Source: an uncultured Muribaculaceae bacterium
GTDB taxonomy: Bacteria; Bacteroidota; Bacteroidia; Bacteroidales; Muribaculaceae
Assembly (NCBI GenBank): GCA_958436175.1
Contig: CAUBJF010000012.1
Span: 17,999 to 81,998 of the forward strand
Reading direction: 5' to 3'
DNA: 64,000 nt
How positions within the stretch are numbered: the first letter of the stretch is position 1; every line of letters starts with the position of its first letter. The notes beneath the pieces were generated by a model that had not been told where the DNA came from, did no database searches, and saw only the letters and a program-made list of their open reading frames with translations. Below are positions 54,355 to 60,494 of the stretch, in pieces. The translations under genes were made by a program, and so were the position numbers.

Positions 54355-55713
54355 ATGAACATCGTTACCCGGCAGCGAAACAAGATATGGAACGACCGTA
54401 TGGCATACACCATTACGGACAACGGATCTATTGCTTTTATAGAACAGATGGAAAACCCCGGAACCGGTGAAGTAGTGGACGGCAGAACCATCAACATTGA
54501 CAGTTATGCCGATTTCGCGCGGCTTATCGGAGTCTCAAACGATCATCCGCTTGATGCCGTGATGAATGACAAAGCTTCACGAGGATTGTTGTATGTCGAC
54601 TATCTGCACCGCTTTGCCGAACTTCATAGTATGACATACTCTATTACCGGCGACCGTATGTTTGCCGCTTACCGCAAGTATTGTGAGCAGGCGCGTCAGG
54701 ACAAGTCAGACAAGGAGTCATACTACAAAGATATGGGCTGGGAAGGGCGAAGGCTTTTGTACGGCTCTTTTGGCGGCTTCGGCAAGGATGAGGAAAAAGG
54801 TCTTAAACTTCTCCATGAAGCGATGGAAAACGGCGATATGCATGCTCGTAACATTCTTACAGGCTATTATGCCGATAACGAGCAATGGGGCAAAGCTGCC
54901 TGTTATGCTCTCGACGGGGCAATGCGAGGCGACCTCGTTTCGATGGCGTATCTGAGCCGGCTCTACGAAAAAGGAGCCGATTTTGAAAATTTCACCGATA
55001 ATCTTGGCGACCCCGACCTTGCATGTGCCATCGAATGGTGCGTCAAATCGGTTGAAGGTGGAAACCATAGAGAGATAAGTCAGCTCAACTACTATATCCA
55101 CAAAGGCTATCTCGACCCGGATTCGAAACGTTATGTAAAAATCTTAAAGGTTCAGGCACAGCGCGCTAAAGAAATATTGGAATATCTGAAGGCTCATCCT
55201 TTCGTAGATCCAAAGATTAATGCTGCAAGGCTGGCAATGCTGAGTGATGAACCTGACAGTCTTGACAAGGCTGTCAGCATACTCAAAGAAGCTATTGCAG
55301 CCGGCAACGCACGGTTATACTGCGGCCTCGCTGAGTGCTATATGGAAAAAGGCATGTTGGGTCTTGCGGCGCAGACTGCAATGCAGGGACTTGATGCCGG
55401 TTGCAAAGCGTGTCTATGGGTTCTTGCGCGTCTTTGTGCCAAAGGGGCTGACATTGTCGGCTTCTCTGATAATATAACAGAACCGGATGAGAATGAGGTG
55501 ATCAAATGGTATGTCAGGATTGTGGAAGAGATTCCATCATTACCTATCCCAGCTATCCAAAAGCTTGACGAGTATATCAAGGATGGCAAACTGGACTTTG
55601 ACGGATTATCCGAAACTGTAAAAGAGAAAATAAATCATTATAACCGCCATAAGGCCGAGAAAGCAAGCGGTCAGTATAAACGTAAAAAAGATTTTCTGTA
55701 TGGAGACGAATGA
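54355..55713 (+). CDS. Sel1-like repeat protein, 452 residues
   Basis: A helical-repeat protein. Several Sel1/TPR-like units are visible from residue ~130 on: YGSFGGFGKDEEKGLKLLHE, MENGDMHARNILTGYYADNE, AMRGDLVSMAYLSRLYEKGA, and again at 320-390 (ARLYCGLAECYMEKGMLGLA). Such repeats act as protein-binding scaffolds. The N-terminal 120 residues are unassigned. No signal peptide is seen, so it is likely cytoplasmic. It overlaps the next gene by 14 nt. Confidence 0.8.
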   Translation: MNIVTRQRNKIWNDRMAYTITDNGSIAFIEQMENPGTGEVVDGRTINIDSYADFARLIGVSNDHPLDAVMNDKASRGLLYVDYLHRFAELHSMTYSITGDRMFAAYRKYCEQARQDKSDKESYYKDMGWEGRRLLYGSFGGFGKDEEKGLKLLHEAMENGDMHARNILTGYYADNEQWGKAACYALDGAMRGDLVSMAYLSRLYEKGADFENFTDNLGDPDLACAIEWCVKSVEGGNHREISQLNYYIHKGYLDPDSKRYVKILKVQAQRAKEILEYLKAHPFVDPKINAARLAMLSDEPDSLDKAVSILKEAIAAGNARLYCGLAECYMEKGMLGLAAQTAMQGLDAGCKACLWVLARLCAKGADIVGFSDNITEPDENEVIKWYVRIVEEIPSLPIPAIQKLDEYIKDGKLDFDGLSETVKEKINHYNRHKAEKASGQYKRKKDFLYGDE

Positions 55714-56170
55714 CAAACACAGAACGAGCAAAGAACCAATAAACTTGGATGATTTAAGATGGTTGAAAGCCGAGATAGACAGAATGACATCGATTGAAAA
55801 TGTATTGCGCTCTTGCAGCGAAGAAGGCGAGATATGCGAACAGATTATCGAGCCTAACAGAGAGCACGGTTATGACTATTTCGGAGACATTACCACGAAT
55901 ATGTCTCTGACATATAACCGACTTGAACTCAAAGACACCTACCAGAACGAGACATGCCCGGAAACATACAGCAAACTTGTAATCGAGGACATTAATGATA
56001 TAGCCAAGTTGGTAGATAAATTCAAAATAAACACCTCTGATACAGACAACCTCCTCGACAATCTGTTTCAGGCGCTCACAGACTATGCAAGCACAAAAGG
56101 CTTACATTGCAGCGCCGATTTCATGTCACTCTTTGATGAACTCGCCATTGAATACGACGAAAGAAATTAA
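55700..56170 (+). CDS. Hypothetical acidic helical protein, 156 residues
   Basis: Not recognised. An acidic, largely helical protein (LDDLRWLKAEIDRMTSIENV; INDIAKLVDKFKINTSDTDN). Its start overlaps the end of the Sel1-like gene by 14 nt, so the two are probably co-translated and may form a complex. It ends DERN-stop next to an A/T-only repeat. Confidence 0.6.
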   Translation: METNDKHRTSKEPINLDDLRWLKAEIDRMTSIENVLRSCSEEGEICEQIIEPNREHGYDYFGDITTNMSLTYNRLELKDTYQNETCPETYSKLVIEDINDIAKLVDKFKINTSDTDNLLDNLFQALTDYASTKGLHCSADFMSLFDELAIEYDERN

Positions 56171-56244
56171 AAATTAAGAGTTAAAAACTAAGAATAAGGA
56201 CAGCTGAATTTTAATTTTTACCTTTTAATTCTTAATTCTGAGGA
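56166..56244. repeat. A/T-only inverted repeat pair, copy D
   Basis: A-rich arm directly after the stop at 56170 and T-rich arm (TTTTAATTTTTACCTTTTAA, then TTCTTAATTC) ending 9 nt before the next start. The spacer is about 20 nt. Confidence 0.75.
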
Positions 56245-56253
56245 TTCCGAAGT

Positions 56254-56448
56254 ATGAAAACAGCCATTGCGTCAATAGTTCTCCTTGCCGTCATAGCGTT
56301 GTTGCTCATACCGGTAGCGATGATATGGTGGGGCTTTATGCCCGGGGTGCCTGTCTGGTCGCGTATAGTTCTTGTCTGTGGCGGCCTCGTCATAGCACGG
56401 CTCGTCAAACCCCTCTCGATACTACTTGGCAAAGATGAGAAAAATTAA
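56254..56448 (+). CDS. Small two-helix membrane protein, 64 residues
   Basis: Two hydrophobic helices, about residues 4-26 and 36-55, with WWGFMPGVPVW between them; short basic end GKDEKN. Not a known family. It is bounded on both sides by A/T-only inverted repeats, like the genes before it, and so looks like one more cassette. Confidence 0.55.
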   Translation: MKTAIASIVLLAVIALLLIPVAMIWWGFMPGVPVWSRIVLVCGGLVIARLVKPLSILLGKDEKN

Positions 56449-56518
56449 GAATTAAAAGTTGAAAATCAAGAATTTGGTGCAGAGAAATTTTAATTTTTAT
56501 CTTTTAATTCTTAACTCT
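56447..56518. repeat. A/T-only inverted repeat pair, copy E
   Basis: A-rich arm (AATTAAGAATTAAAAG) directly after the stop at 56448 and T-rich arm (TTTTAATTTTTATCTTTTAA) ending just before the RNA module at 56523. The consensus T-rich arm is TTTTAATTCTTAATTTTTAA. Confidence 0.75.
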
Positions 56519-56522
56519 AAAA

Positions 56523-56660
56523 AAGGTTTTAGTTCTGCTGATGCTGCGAGCTGGATGTGGTCCATTTAATACCGGGGCATTGTTCCCCGGGGTGGTACGG
56601 TCGGCAGTTTCGTAAAACCGGGATAGCGCGGTAGAAGAATCGCCGCGCTATCTCATTTTT
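56523..56660 (+). ncRNA. Structured RNA module A (single module)
   Basis: No open frame. The outer stem is CTGCTGA (56535-56541) with TCGGCAG (56601-56607, one wobble). Directly inside it are TGCTGC on the left and GTACGG on the right, the same flanks as in the two modules at 58318-58521. Inside is a CCGGGG/CCCCGG hairpin (56572-56590). The upstream sequence GGTTTTAGTT is also shared with module B2. It ends in the same terminator (GATAGCGCGG stem) as the second locus. No palindrome promoter lies in front of this copy. Confidence 0.65.
56622..56659 (+). terminator. Terminator of RNA locus A
   Basis: GATAGCGCGG (56622-56631) pairs perfectly with CCGCGCTATC (56643-56652), followed by TCATTTTT. 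The stem is identical to that at 58536. Confidence 0.9.
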
Positions 56661-56668
56661 ACATATTT

Positions 56669-56726
56669 TGTCAGGTTTTACCGACATAAACTGAAACGAT
56701 ATAGCAGATTAAAGCCATTATCTTTA
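56669..56726 (+). promoter_or_regulatory. Palindrome promoter, copy 4
   Basis: TGTCAG-GTTTTA-CCGACA (56669-56686), then TATCTTTA ending at 56726, 40 nt after the palindrome. It starts 9 nt after the terminator of RNA locus A and heads the gene at 56753. Confidence 0.8.
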
Positions 56727-56752
56727 CAGTAAAATATTAGAAAGATTGAGAC

Positions 56753-57778
56753 ATGAACAGCGACACAATTTCACCAAACCTGACATTCGAAGAGTTCAAG
56801 GAGTATGCAGACCGTCGGCCGTCGCTCGATGGCAACTGGATTTACCGTCTGGAGCATATAGGGATGGTAGAGAACAGCGTTAAGTATCCCGAGTTTGAGA
56901 CACGTAGCAACGAATACTATTTCCATACATTCGATGACGCCGAAAATTTTATACGTGAGATTATTTCCGACGACACAGATGCTTATGCTGACACATACGC
57001 TTTTATAATTACCCAGTTGGCAGTTGGCGAGAAGCATTGGTCTCCACGTGGTGCTTCGTGGCTCTACGATTACAAGGGGAATTTGATAGACTATTGCATT
57101 ACCACATGTGAGGAAGACCCGTATAAATCAGCCTTTTTCGGTCGATCTGCCGAGCGTATACGCTTCAAGAAGGGCGATATTGTAGAAGTTATTAGCCGCG
57201 ACAGTGTGAATCTTGCCGTCGTGGCCGACGAAGGACCCTCGGTTGAATGGTTCTGGAGATTGTACAACAGAACCAAAGACGACAAGCGTGGCGGATACTT
57301 TGCCGATGAGAGCGATGACTGCTATTATGTCATAGATGGACCGGGGTTTGCCTATCACAGCCATGTGTCTCCGATTGTCATGATGAAACCACGTTTTGAG
57401 ATACCGGACGATGTCAAAGCGTTTTTCGAGCACTGTCTCGAAGTCTCGGACCAAGAAAACTGCACCGACAAATATACCATTGCACAGGGCTTTGTCGATA
57501 GTATTCGAGACCTGTCTGCCTCTACAATCGAAATCAGATTTGACAAAGACAGCAACCGCCACCGACTTGTCAAGATTGTGAAAGACAACATCACGAGAAC
57601 AAACTCAGCTTTACCTATAAGCGCAGACGAAATCGAGCCATTGACCAAGTGGCTCCGTGAAGTGCTATACGGCAAGTCGCGGCTTTGGTATATAGTCCGG
57701 GACTGGAATGAGAACTATCGCGACTCAGATGAGCCGGAACTCTCACTTGACACCACAGTAGACGAACTGATAAAGTAA
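56753..57778 (+). CDS. Hypothetical protein, paralogue of the protein at 60495
   Basis: 341 residues, acidic and aromatic-rich, without membrane helices. It shares a family core with the protein at 60495: FHTFDDAENFIRE here versus FTTMDDAIGAMKR there; RFKKGDIVEVI versus PYKIGDIVTVI; and a C-terminal PDDVKAFFEHCLE versus PEKVKADLMKWYGE. The KGDIV-type motif sits in a probable small beta-barrel. About 85 further residues at the C-terminus are unique. Both paralogues follow palindrome promoters. The family is unknown to me. Confidence 0.65.
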   Translation: MNSDTISPNLTFEEFKEYADRRPSLDGNWIYRLEHIGMVENSVKYPEFETRSNEYYFHTFDDAENFIREIISDDTDAYADTYAFIITQLAVGEKHWSPRGASWLYDYKGNLIDYCITTCEEDPYKSAFFGRSAERIRFKKGDIVEVISRDSVNLAVVADEGPSVEWFWRLYNRTKDDKRGGYFADESDDCYYVIDGPGFAYHSHVSPIVMMKPRFEIPDDVKAFFEHCLEVSDQENCTDKYTIAQGFVDSIRDLSASTIEIRFDKDSNRHRLVKIVKDNITRTNSALPISADEIEPLTKWLREVLYGKSRLWYIVRDWNENYRDSDEPELSLDTTVDELIK

Positions 57779-57803
57779 GTGGATAAGACATAATAATATA
57801 ACC

Positions 57804-57995
57804 ATGGAAAATAAAGAAAAACAGCAATCAGAAAAGAACCATGATGAGCACACACCAATTCTAAATGAAGATGTGAAAATAGTTCAATTGTCAAAAAATA
57901 CTAAATGCACAGTGTATAATATGACATTTGAAGAGTATTTGCAGAAAACCGGATACAAGACTTATGAAGAAATTAGAAAGGAATTAGGCTTATGA
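57804..57995 (+). CDS. Small hypothetical protein, 63 residues (pair, gene 1)
   Basis: Polar N-terminus (KEKQQSEKNHDEH) and a helical end TGYKTYEEIRKELGL. Overlaps the next gene by ATGA, so the two are translationally coupled. Its end resembles the end of the partner (HGYTKFEDAIKEIEG), suggesting duplication. Size and coupling are like small toxin-antitoxin pairs, but there is no motif to support that. Confidence 0.5.
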   Translation: MENKEKQQSEKNHDEHTPILNEDVKIVQLSKNTKCTVYNMTFEEYLQKTGYKTYEEIRKELGL

Positions 57996-58201
57996 CTGAG
58001 AGAGGTATAATACATGTAATTAATAAAAAAGGTGAACGAAAAGCCATACCATATCGTGATCCATTAAAAAATAATGATCCAGTAAATGAATATATTAACA
58101 GCGAGTTTTTCATTGATATTGACTGGTATTTAAATCATGGTTATACTAAATTTGAAGACGCTATAAAAGAAATTGAAGGAGAGTATTACGGTCATATTTG
58201 A
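57992..58201 (+). CDS. Small hypothetical protein, 69 residues (pair, gene 2)
   Basis: Not recognised. Starts MTERGIIHVINKKGERKAIP, a likely beta-hairpin, followed by an acidic helical end. It overlaps the previous gene by 4 nt. The DNA of both genes is A+T-rich. The next element, 26 nt on, is a palindrome promoter for the structured RNA. Confidence 0.5.
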   Translation: MTERGIIHVINKKGERKAIPYRDPLKNNDPVNEYINSEFFIDIDWYLNHGYTKFEDAIKEIEGEYYGHI

Positions 58202-58227
58202 CAACGCAAAGTAAGCTAACCTTATTT

Positions 58228-58285
58228 TGTCAGATTTTCCCGACAGTAAATGTAATGTCGATGCAGTTTTAAGACACTATCTTTG
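58228..58285 (+). promoter_or_regulatory. Palindrome promoter, copy 5 (drives the structured RNA)
   Basis: TGTCAG-ATTTTC-CCGACA (58228-58245) and TATCTTTG (58278-58285), 40 nt from palindrome end to the -7 G. No protein gene follows before the next palindrome promoter; the RNA at 58290-58567 does. Confidence 0.8.
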
Positions 58286-58289
58286 TGAC

Positions 58290-58567
58290 AAATAATAAAG
58301 GCGAACATTATAATAGGTTATCTTCGATGCTGCTACGGCGGATCTGGTTTCGCGAGAAGTAGAATTCATTCTATAGGGTACGGTCGAAGATAAAGGTTTT
58401 AGTTCTGTTGATGCTGCTACCGCGGATAGGGTTCCGCAAGAAGTAGAATATAAGATTGCTATTGAATAGATGTATTCATATCACAAAGGATCTTATAAAT
58501 TCTATAGAGTACGGTCAACAGTTTCGTAAAGCCGGGATAGCGCGGAGACCGCGCTATCTCATTTTTT
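58290..58567 (+). ncRNA. Structured RNA locus B with two tandem modules
   Basis: About 275 nt without a coding frame, between its own promoter and a strong terminator. Module B1 is closed by a perfect 10-bp stem (58318-58327 with 58384-58393). Module B2 is closed by CTGTTGA (58405-58411) with TCAACAG (58515-58521). In both, TGCTGCTAC follows the left arm and GTACGG precedes the right arm, and a TAGAAT/ATTCTA stem lies inside. In B2 that stem is extended by ATAAGAT with ATCTTAT around a longer loop. The closing stems differ in sequence yet pair, which is covariation. Confidence 0.75.
58536..58567 (+). terminator. Terminator of RNA locus B
   Basis: GATAGCGCGG (58536-58545), 3-nt loop, CCGCGCTATC (58549-58558), then TCATTTTTT. 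Ten perfect base pairs. Confidence 0.93.
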
Positions 58568-58577
58568 AATCGCACTT

Positions 58578-58635
58578 TGTCAGATATTTCCGACACAATC
58601 AGTAACGATATTGCCTTTCTAAGCGATTATCTTTG
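58578..58635 (+). promoter_or_regulatory. Palindrome promoter, copy 6
   Basis: TGTCAG-ATATTT-CCGACA (58578-58595) and TATCTTTG (58628-58635), 40 nt apart as measured end to end. It begins 11 nt after the RNA terminator and drives the DprA-like gene at 58663. Confidence 0.8.
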
Positions 58636-58662
58636 CGGAGAATAGAAAAAACTTATTGAGAC

Positions 58663-59466
58663 ATGGATAAACTTAATATCGACGAGGTAATGGCATTGCA
58701 GATGTTCGGAATGTCGACCTCAAAAATCAGGAAAACGGATCTTGCTGCATTCGAACGTCTGTATGCCGAGAATCCGCAACTTGAAGAATATATCGACAAG
58801 GCAAACAGCGTGCTGGATCGTCAAGAACGGCTCGGCATTGTAAGCATTTCCTGTCAGGATGAAGATTTCCCTCGCCGGTTGCTTGCTATCGGTGACGATT
58901 GCCCGGCCGTGATACATTGCAAGGGCAACTTGGCTCTGCTTAGTGCCGAAAAAGCAATTGCGGTTATCGGAGCCCGATCAGCCGACAAAGAAGGCAACCC
59001 AAAAGCCTACCAGCTTGGCGCGGAATATGCACGAAAGGGGTATGTGATAGTAAGCGGACTTGCATTGGGCTGTGATGCTGCGGCACATCGAGGATGTCTT
59101 GACGCAAAGGGCGGTACTATCGCGATTGTCGGAAACGGACTTGACATAACTCATCCGCATGAGAATAAGACCCTCGAAGATGCCATACTCAATAATGGCG
59201 GACTACTGCTTTCAGAACAGCCGATAGGAGTCAAAGCCAACCCAACACACCTTGTGGCACGCAACCGCTTGCAGGCCGCATTATCTGACTCCGTTATACT
59301 GGCTCAATGTCCTGCACAAAGCGGATCTCTCCATACCATGCGCTTTGCCCGTAAATACCACAAACAAAGCCTTGTCGCCACCTTTCCTCGCCGAACCGAT
59401 GCCAATGCAGGCAACTACGCCCTGCTCGACCAAGGACTGGCAAAGGATATTAATTGTCAAAGATAA
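58663..59466 (+). CDS. DprA/Smf-like SLOG-family protein
   Basis: A 267-residue protein with a short helical N-terminal region (about residues 1-60) and a DprA Rossmann core: CQDEDFPRRLLAIGDDCPAV, IAVIGARSADKEG, GYVIVSGLALGCDAAAHRGC, GGTIAIVGNGLD, and LLLSEQPIG. Housekeeping DprA binds ssDNA and loads RecA in transformation; it usually has a C-terminal winged helix, which is missing here. The accessory setting and shared palindrome promoter suggest a nucleotide- or DNA-sensing role in a conflict system rather than competence. That is inference. Confidence 0.85.
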   Translation: MDKLNIDEVMALQMFGMSTSKIRKTDLAAFERLYAENPQLEEYIDKANSVLDRQERLGIVSISCQDEDFPRRLLAIGDDCPAVIHCKGNLALLSAEKAIAVIGARSADKEGNPKAYQLGAEYARKGYVIVSGLALGCDAAAHRGCLDAKGGTIAIVGNGLDITHPHENKTLEDAILNNGGLLLSEQPIGVKANPTHLVARNRLQAALSDSVILAQCPAQSGSLHTMRFARKYHKQSLVATFPRRTDANAGNYALLDQGLAKDINCQR

Positions 59467-59672
59467 TGAGTGCTGTAGACTATAAACGAATCAATGAAGC
59501 GGTAAAGAATGGCGACTTTACTGAGTTTAATGCGTTGAATGAAAATGAAAAGGCTGAATCTATGAAATTCTGGTCCCCACAAATGTGGGACTCCTATTAT
59601 CTATTAGATGCAATAAGTGAGGAAGAATTATTTAATGAGATTTATAAAATAATAGACAATGCAGACGACTGA
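59466..59672 (+). CDS. Small acidic protein, 68 residues, coupled to the DprA-like gene
   Basis: Not recognised. An acidic helical protein (YKRINEAVKNGDFTEFNALN; ISEEELFNEIYKIIDNADD). Its ATG at 59466 overlaps the last base of the DprA-like stop codon (TAATG), so translation is coupled and the two products probably act together. An earlier in-frame ATG at 59454 overlaps the DprA-like gene further and is less likely. Confidence 0.6.
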   Translation: MSAVDYKRINEAVKNGDFTEFNALNENEKAESMKFWSPQMWDSYYLLDAISEEELFNEIYKIIDNADD

Positions 59673-59689
59673 AGGTAAATAACTTGTTG

Positions 59690-60043
59690 TTATTCCTTTG
59701 AGTATTCCTGATTTAGAATCCGCTCGACTTCTTCTTTCAGCAATGGCATGTGGCGCACGACAATCGCCCATAAAAGATCTTCACGAAGTGAATCGTATGC
59801 GTGGATTACAAAATTTCGGGTATCTACGACTTTGCGTGCCGATGTAATCGGCAGATTGGGATTGATCTTAAGAGCCTGGTTCATGGCTTCTCCCATAATC
59901 TCAATATTGCGCTCAACGCCACGGCGGAACAATAAATCGTTGCAGAACGTCTCATATTCTTTAGGACGGTCTTGCAGAAAGAATTCGATTTCGTTTATAG
60001 AATTAAGAATATCTTCCAGGTATTTACGGAGTTTTCTATCCAT
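59690..60043 (-). CDS. hepT: HEPN-domain toxin, HepT-like
   Basis: A 117-residue all-helical protein of the HepT (DUF86) family. It carries the RNase motif RNFVIHAYDS (R-x4-H-x-Y) and LLFRRGVERNIEIMGEAMNQ. In this type VII toxin-antitoxin family, HEPN is an RNase that MntA blocks by adding AMP to the Tyr in this motif. It overlaps mntA by 8 nt and is the second gene of the pair, both on the minus strand within an otherwise plus-strand island. Confidence 0.93.
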   Translation of the reverse strand: MDRKLRKYLEDILNSINEIEFFLQDRPKEYETFCNDLLFRRGVERNIEIMGEAMNQALKINPNLPITSARKVVDTRNFVIHAYDSLREDLLWAIVVRHMPLLKEEVERILNQEYSKE

Positions 60044-60338
60044 AGATGAGCCGTTTTGTTTCGTCGAGTTCTTCTTTAAAGTATTTGTTCTTCACCGCAG
60101 TTTCATCTACCAGATCGACTTCGCGGCCAAACAGAGTACGCAGACTGTCGTGCAACCCGAAGAAATTGTCAGCGTATGTATGGTATGTGACATCATCATC
60201 AAAGTTCACGAGCAAGTCAACATCGCTGTCGTCATTAAATCTGTCAGTGAGTATAGATCCGAACACAGCAAGAGACTTTACTCTGTATTTCTTACAGAGT
60301 TCGGCAATCTTCGATATGTTCAATTCTATCAGTTTCAT
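60036..60338 (-). CDS. mntA: Minimal nucleotidyltransferase antitoxin, MntA-like
   Basis: A 100-residue nucleotidyltransferase. SLAVFGSILTDRFNDDSDVD is the GSx(10)DxD active-site motif of the family, with a third acidic residue probably in EVDLVDE. It would AMPylate the partner HEPN protein. It has its own complete promoter on the minus strand, divergent from a palindrome promoter. Confidence 0.93.
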   Translation of the reverse strand: MKLIELNISKIAELCKKYRVKSLAVFGSILTDRFNDDSDVDLLVNFDDDVTYHTYADNFFGLHDSLRTLFGREVDLVDETAVKNKYFKEELDETKRLIYG

Positions 60339-60358
60339 ACTTAGGCGATTCTCGGATA

Positions 60359-60388
60359 CAAAGATACAACATTATTTTTAGACGGCAA
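60359..60388 (-). promoter_or_regulatory. Promoter of mntA-hepT
   Basis: On the minus strand TTG (60386-60388), 19 bp, then TATCTTTG (60359-60366); the ATG follows 20 nt downstream. Confidence 0.8.
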
Positions 60389-60409
60389 GTTTTGCCCCTT
60401 TTTATATTT

Positions 60410-60467
60410 TGTCAGGTTTTATCGACAGTCACAATATCAACCGTCTTAGTTTAGTTGAGTAAATTTG
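60410..60467 (+). promoter_or_regulatory. Palindrome promoter, copy 7
   Basis: TGTCAG-GTTTTA-TCGACA (60410-60427), with one changed base in the right half, and TAAATTTG ending at 60467, again 40 nt after the palindrome. It drives the gene at 60495 and is back to back with the mntA promoter. Confidence 0.78.
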
Positions 60468-60494
60468 TAGCGTAAATATCAATGGATCATTACA

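Noticed and set aside
52837..56518. Chromosomal integron with attC sites
   Set aside because: No tyrosine integrase and no attC-like conserved core; the repeats are A/T-only and of low complexity.
58318..58521. Tandem modules taken for a CRISPR array
   Set aside because: Only two units of unequal length, with no constant repeat-spacer rhythm and no cas genes; the pattern is of paired stems, not direct repeats with spacers.
58228..59466. Structured RNA plus next gene as a type III toxin-antitoxin system
   Set aside because: The tandem RNA modules and terminator fit, but the next gene is a DprA-like protein of 267 residues with its own promoter, not a ToxN-type endoribonuclease.
60384..60396. 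Short GGCAA/TTGCC hairpin as a terminator
   Set aside because: No plus-strand gene ends before it, and it overlaps the -33 region of the mntA promoter; probably chance.
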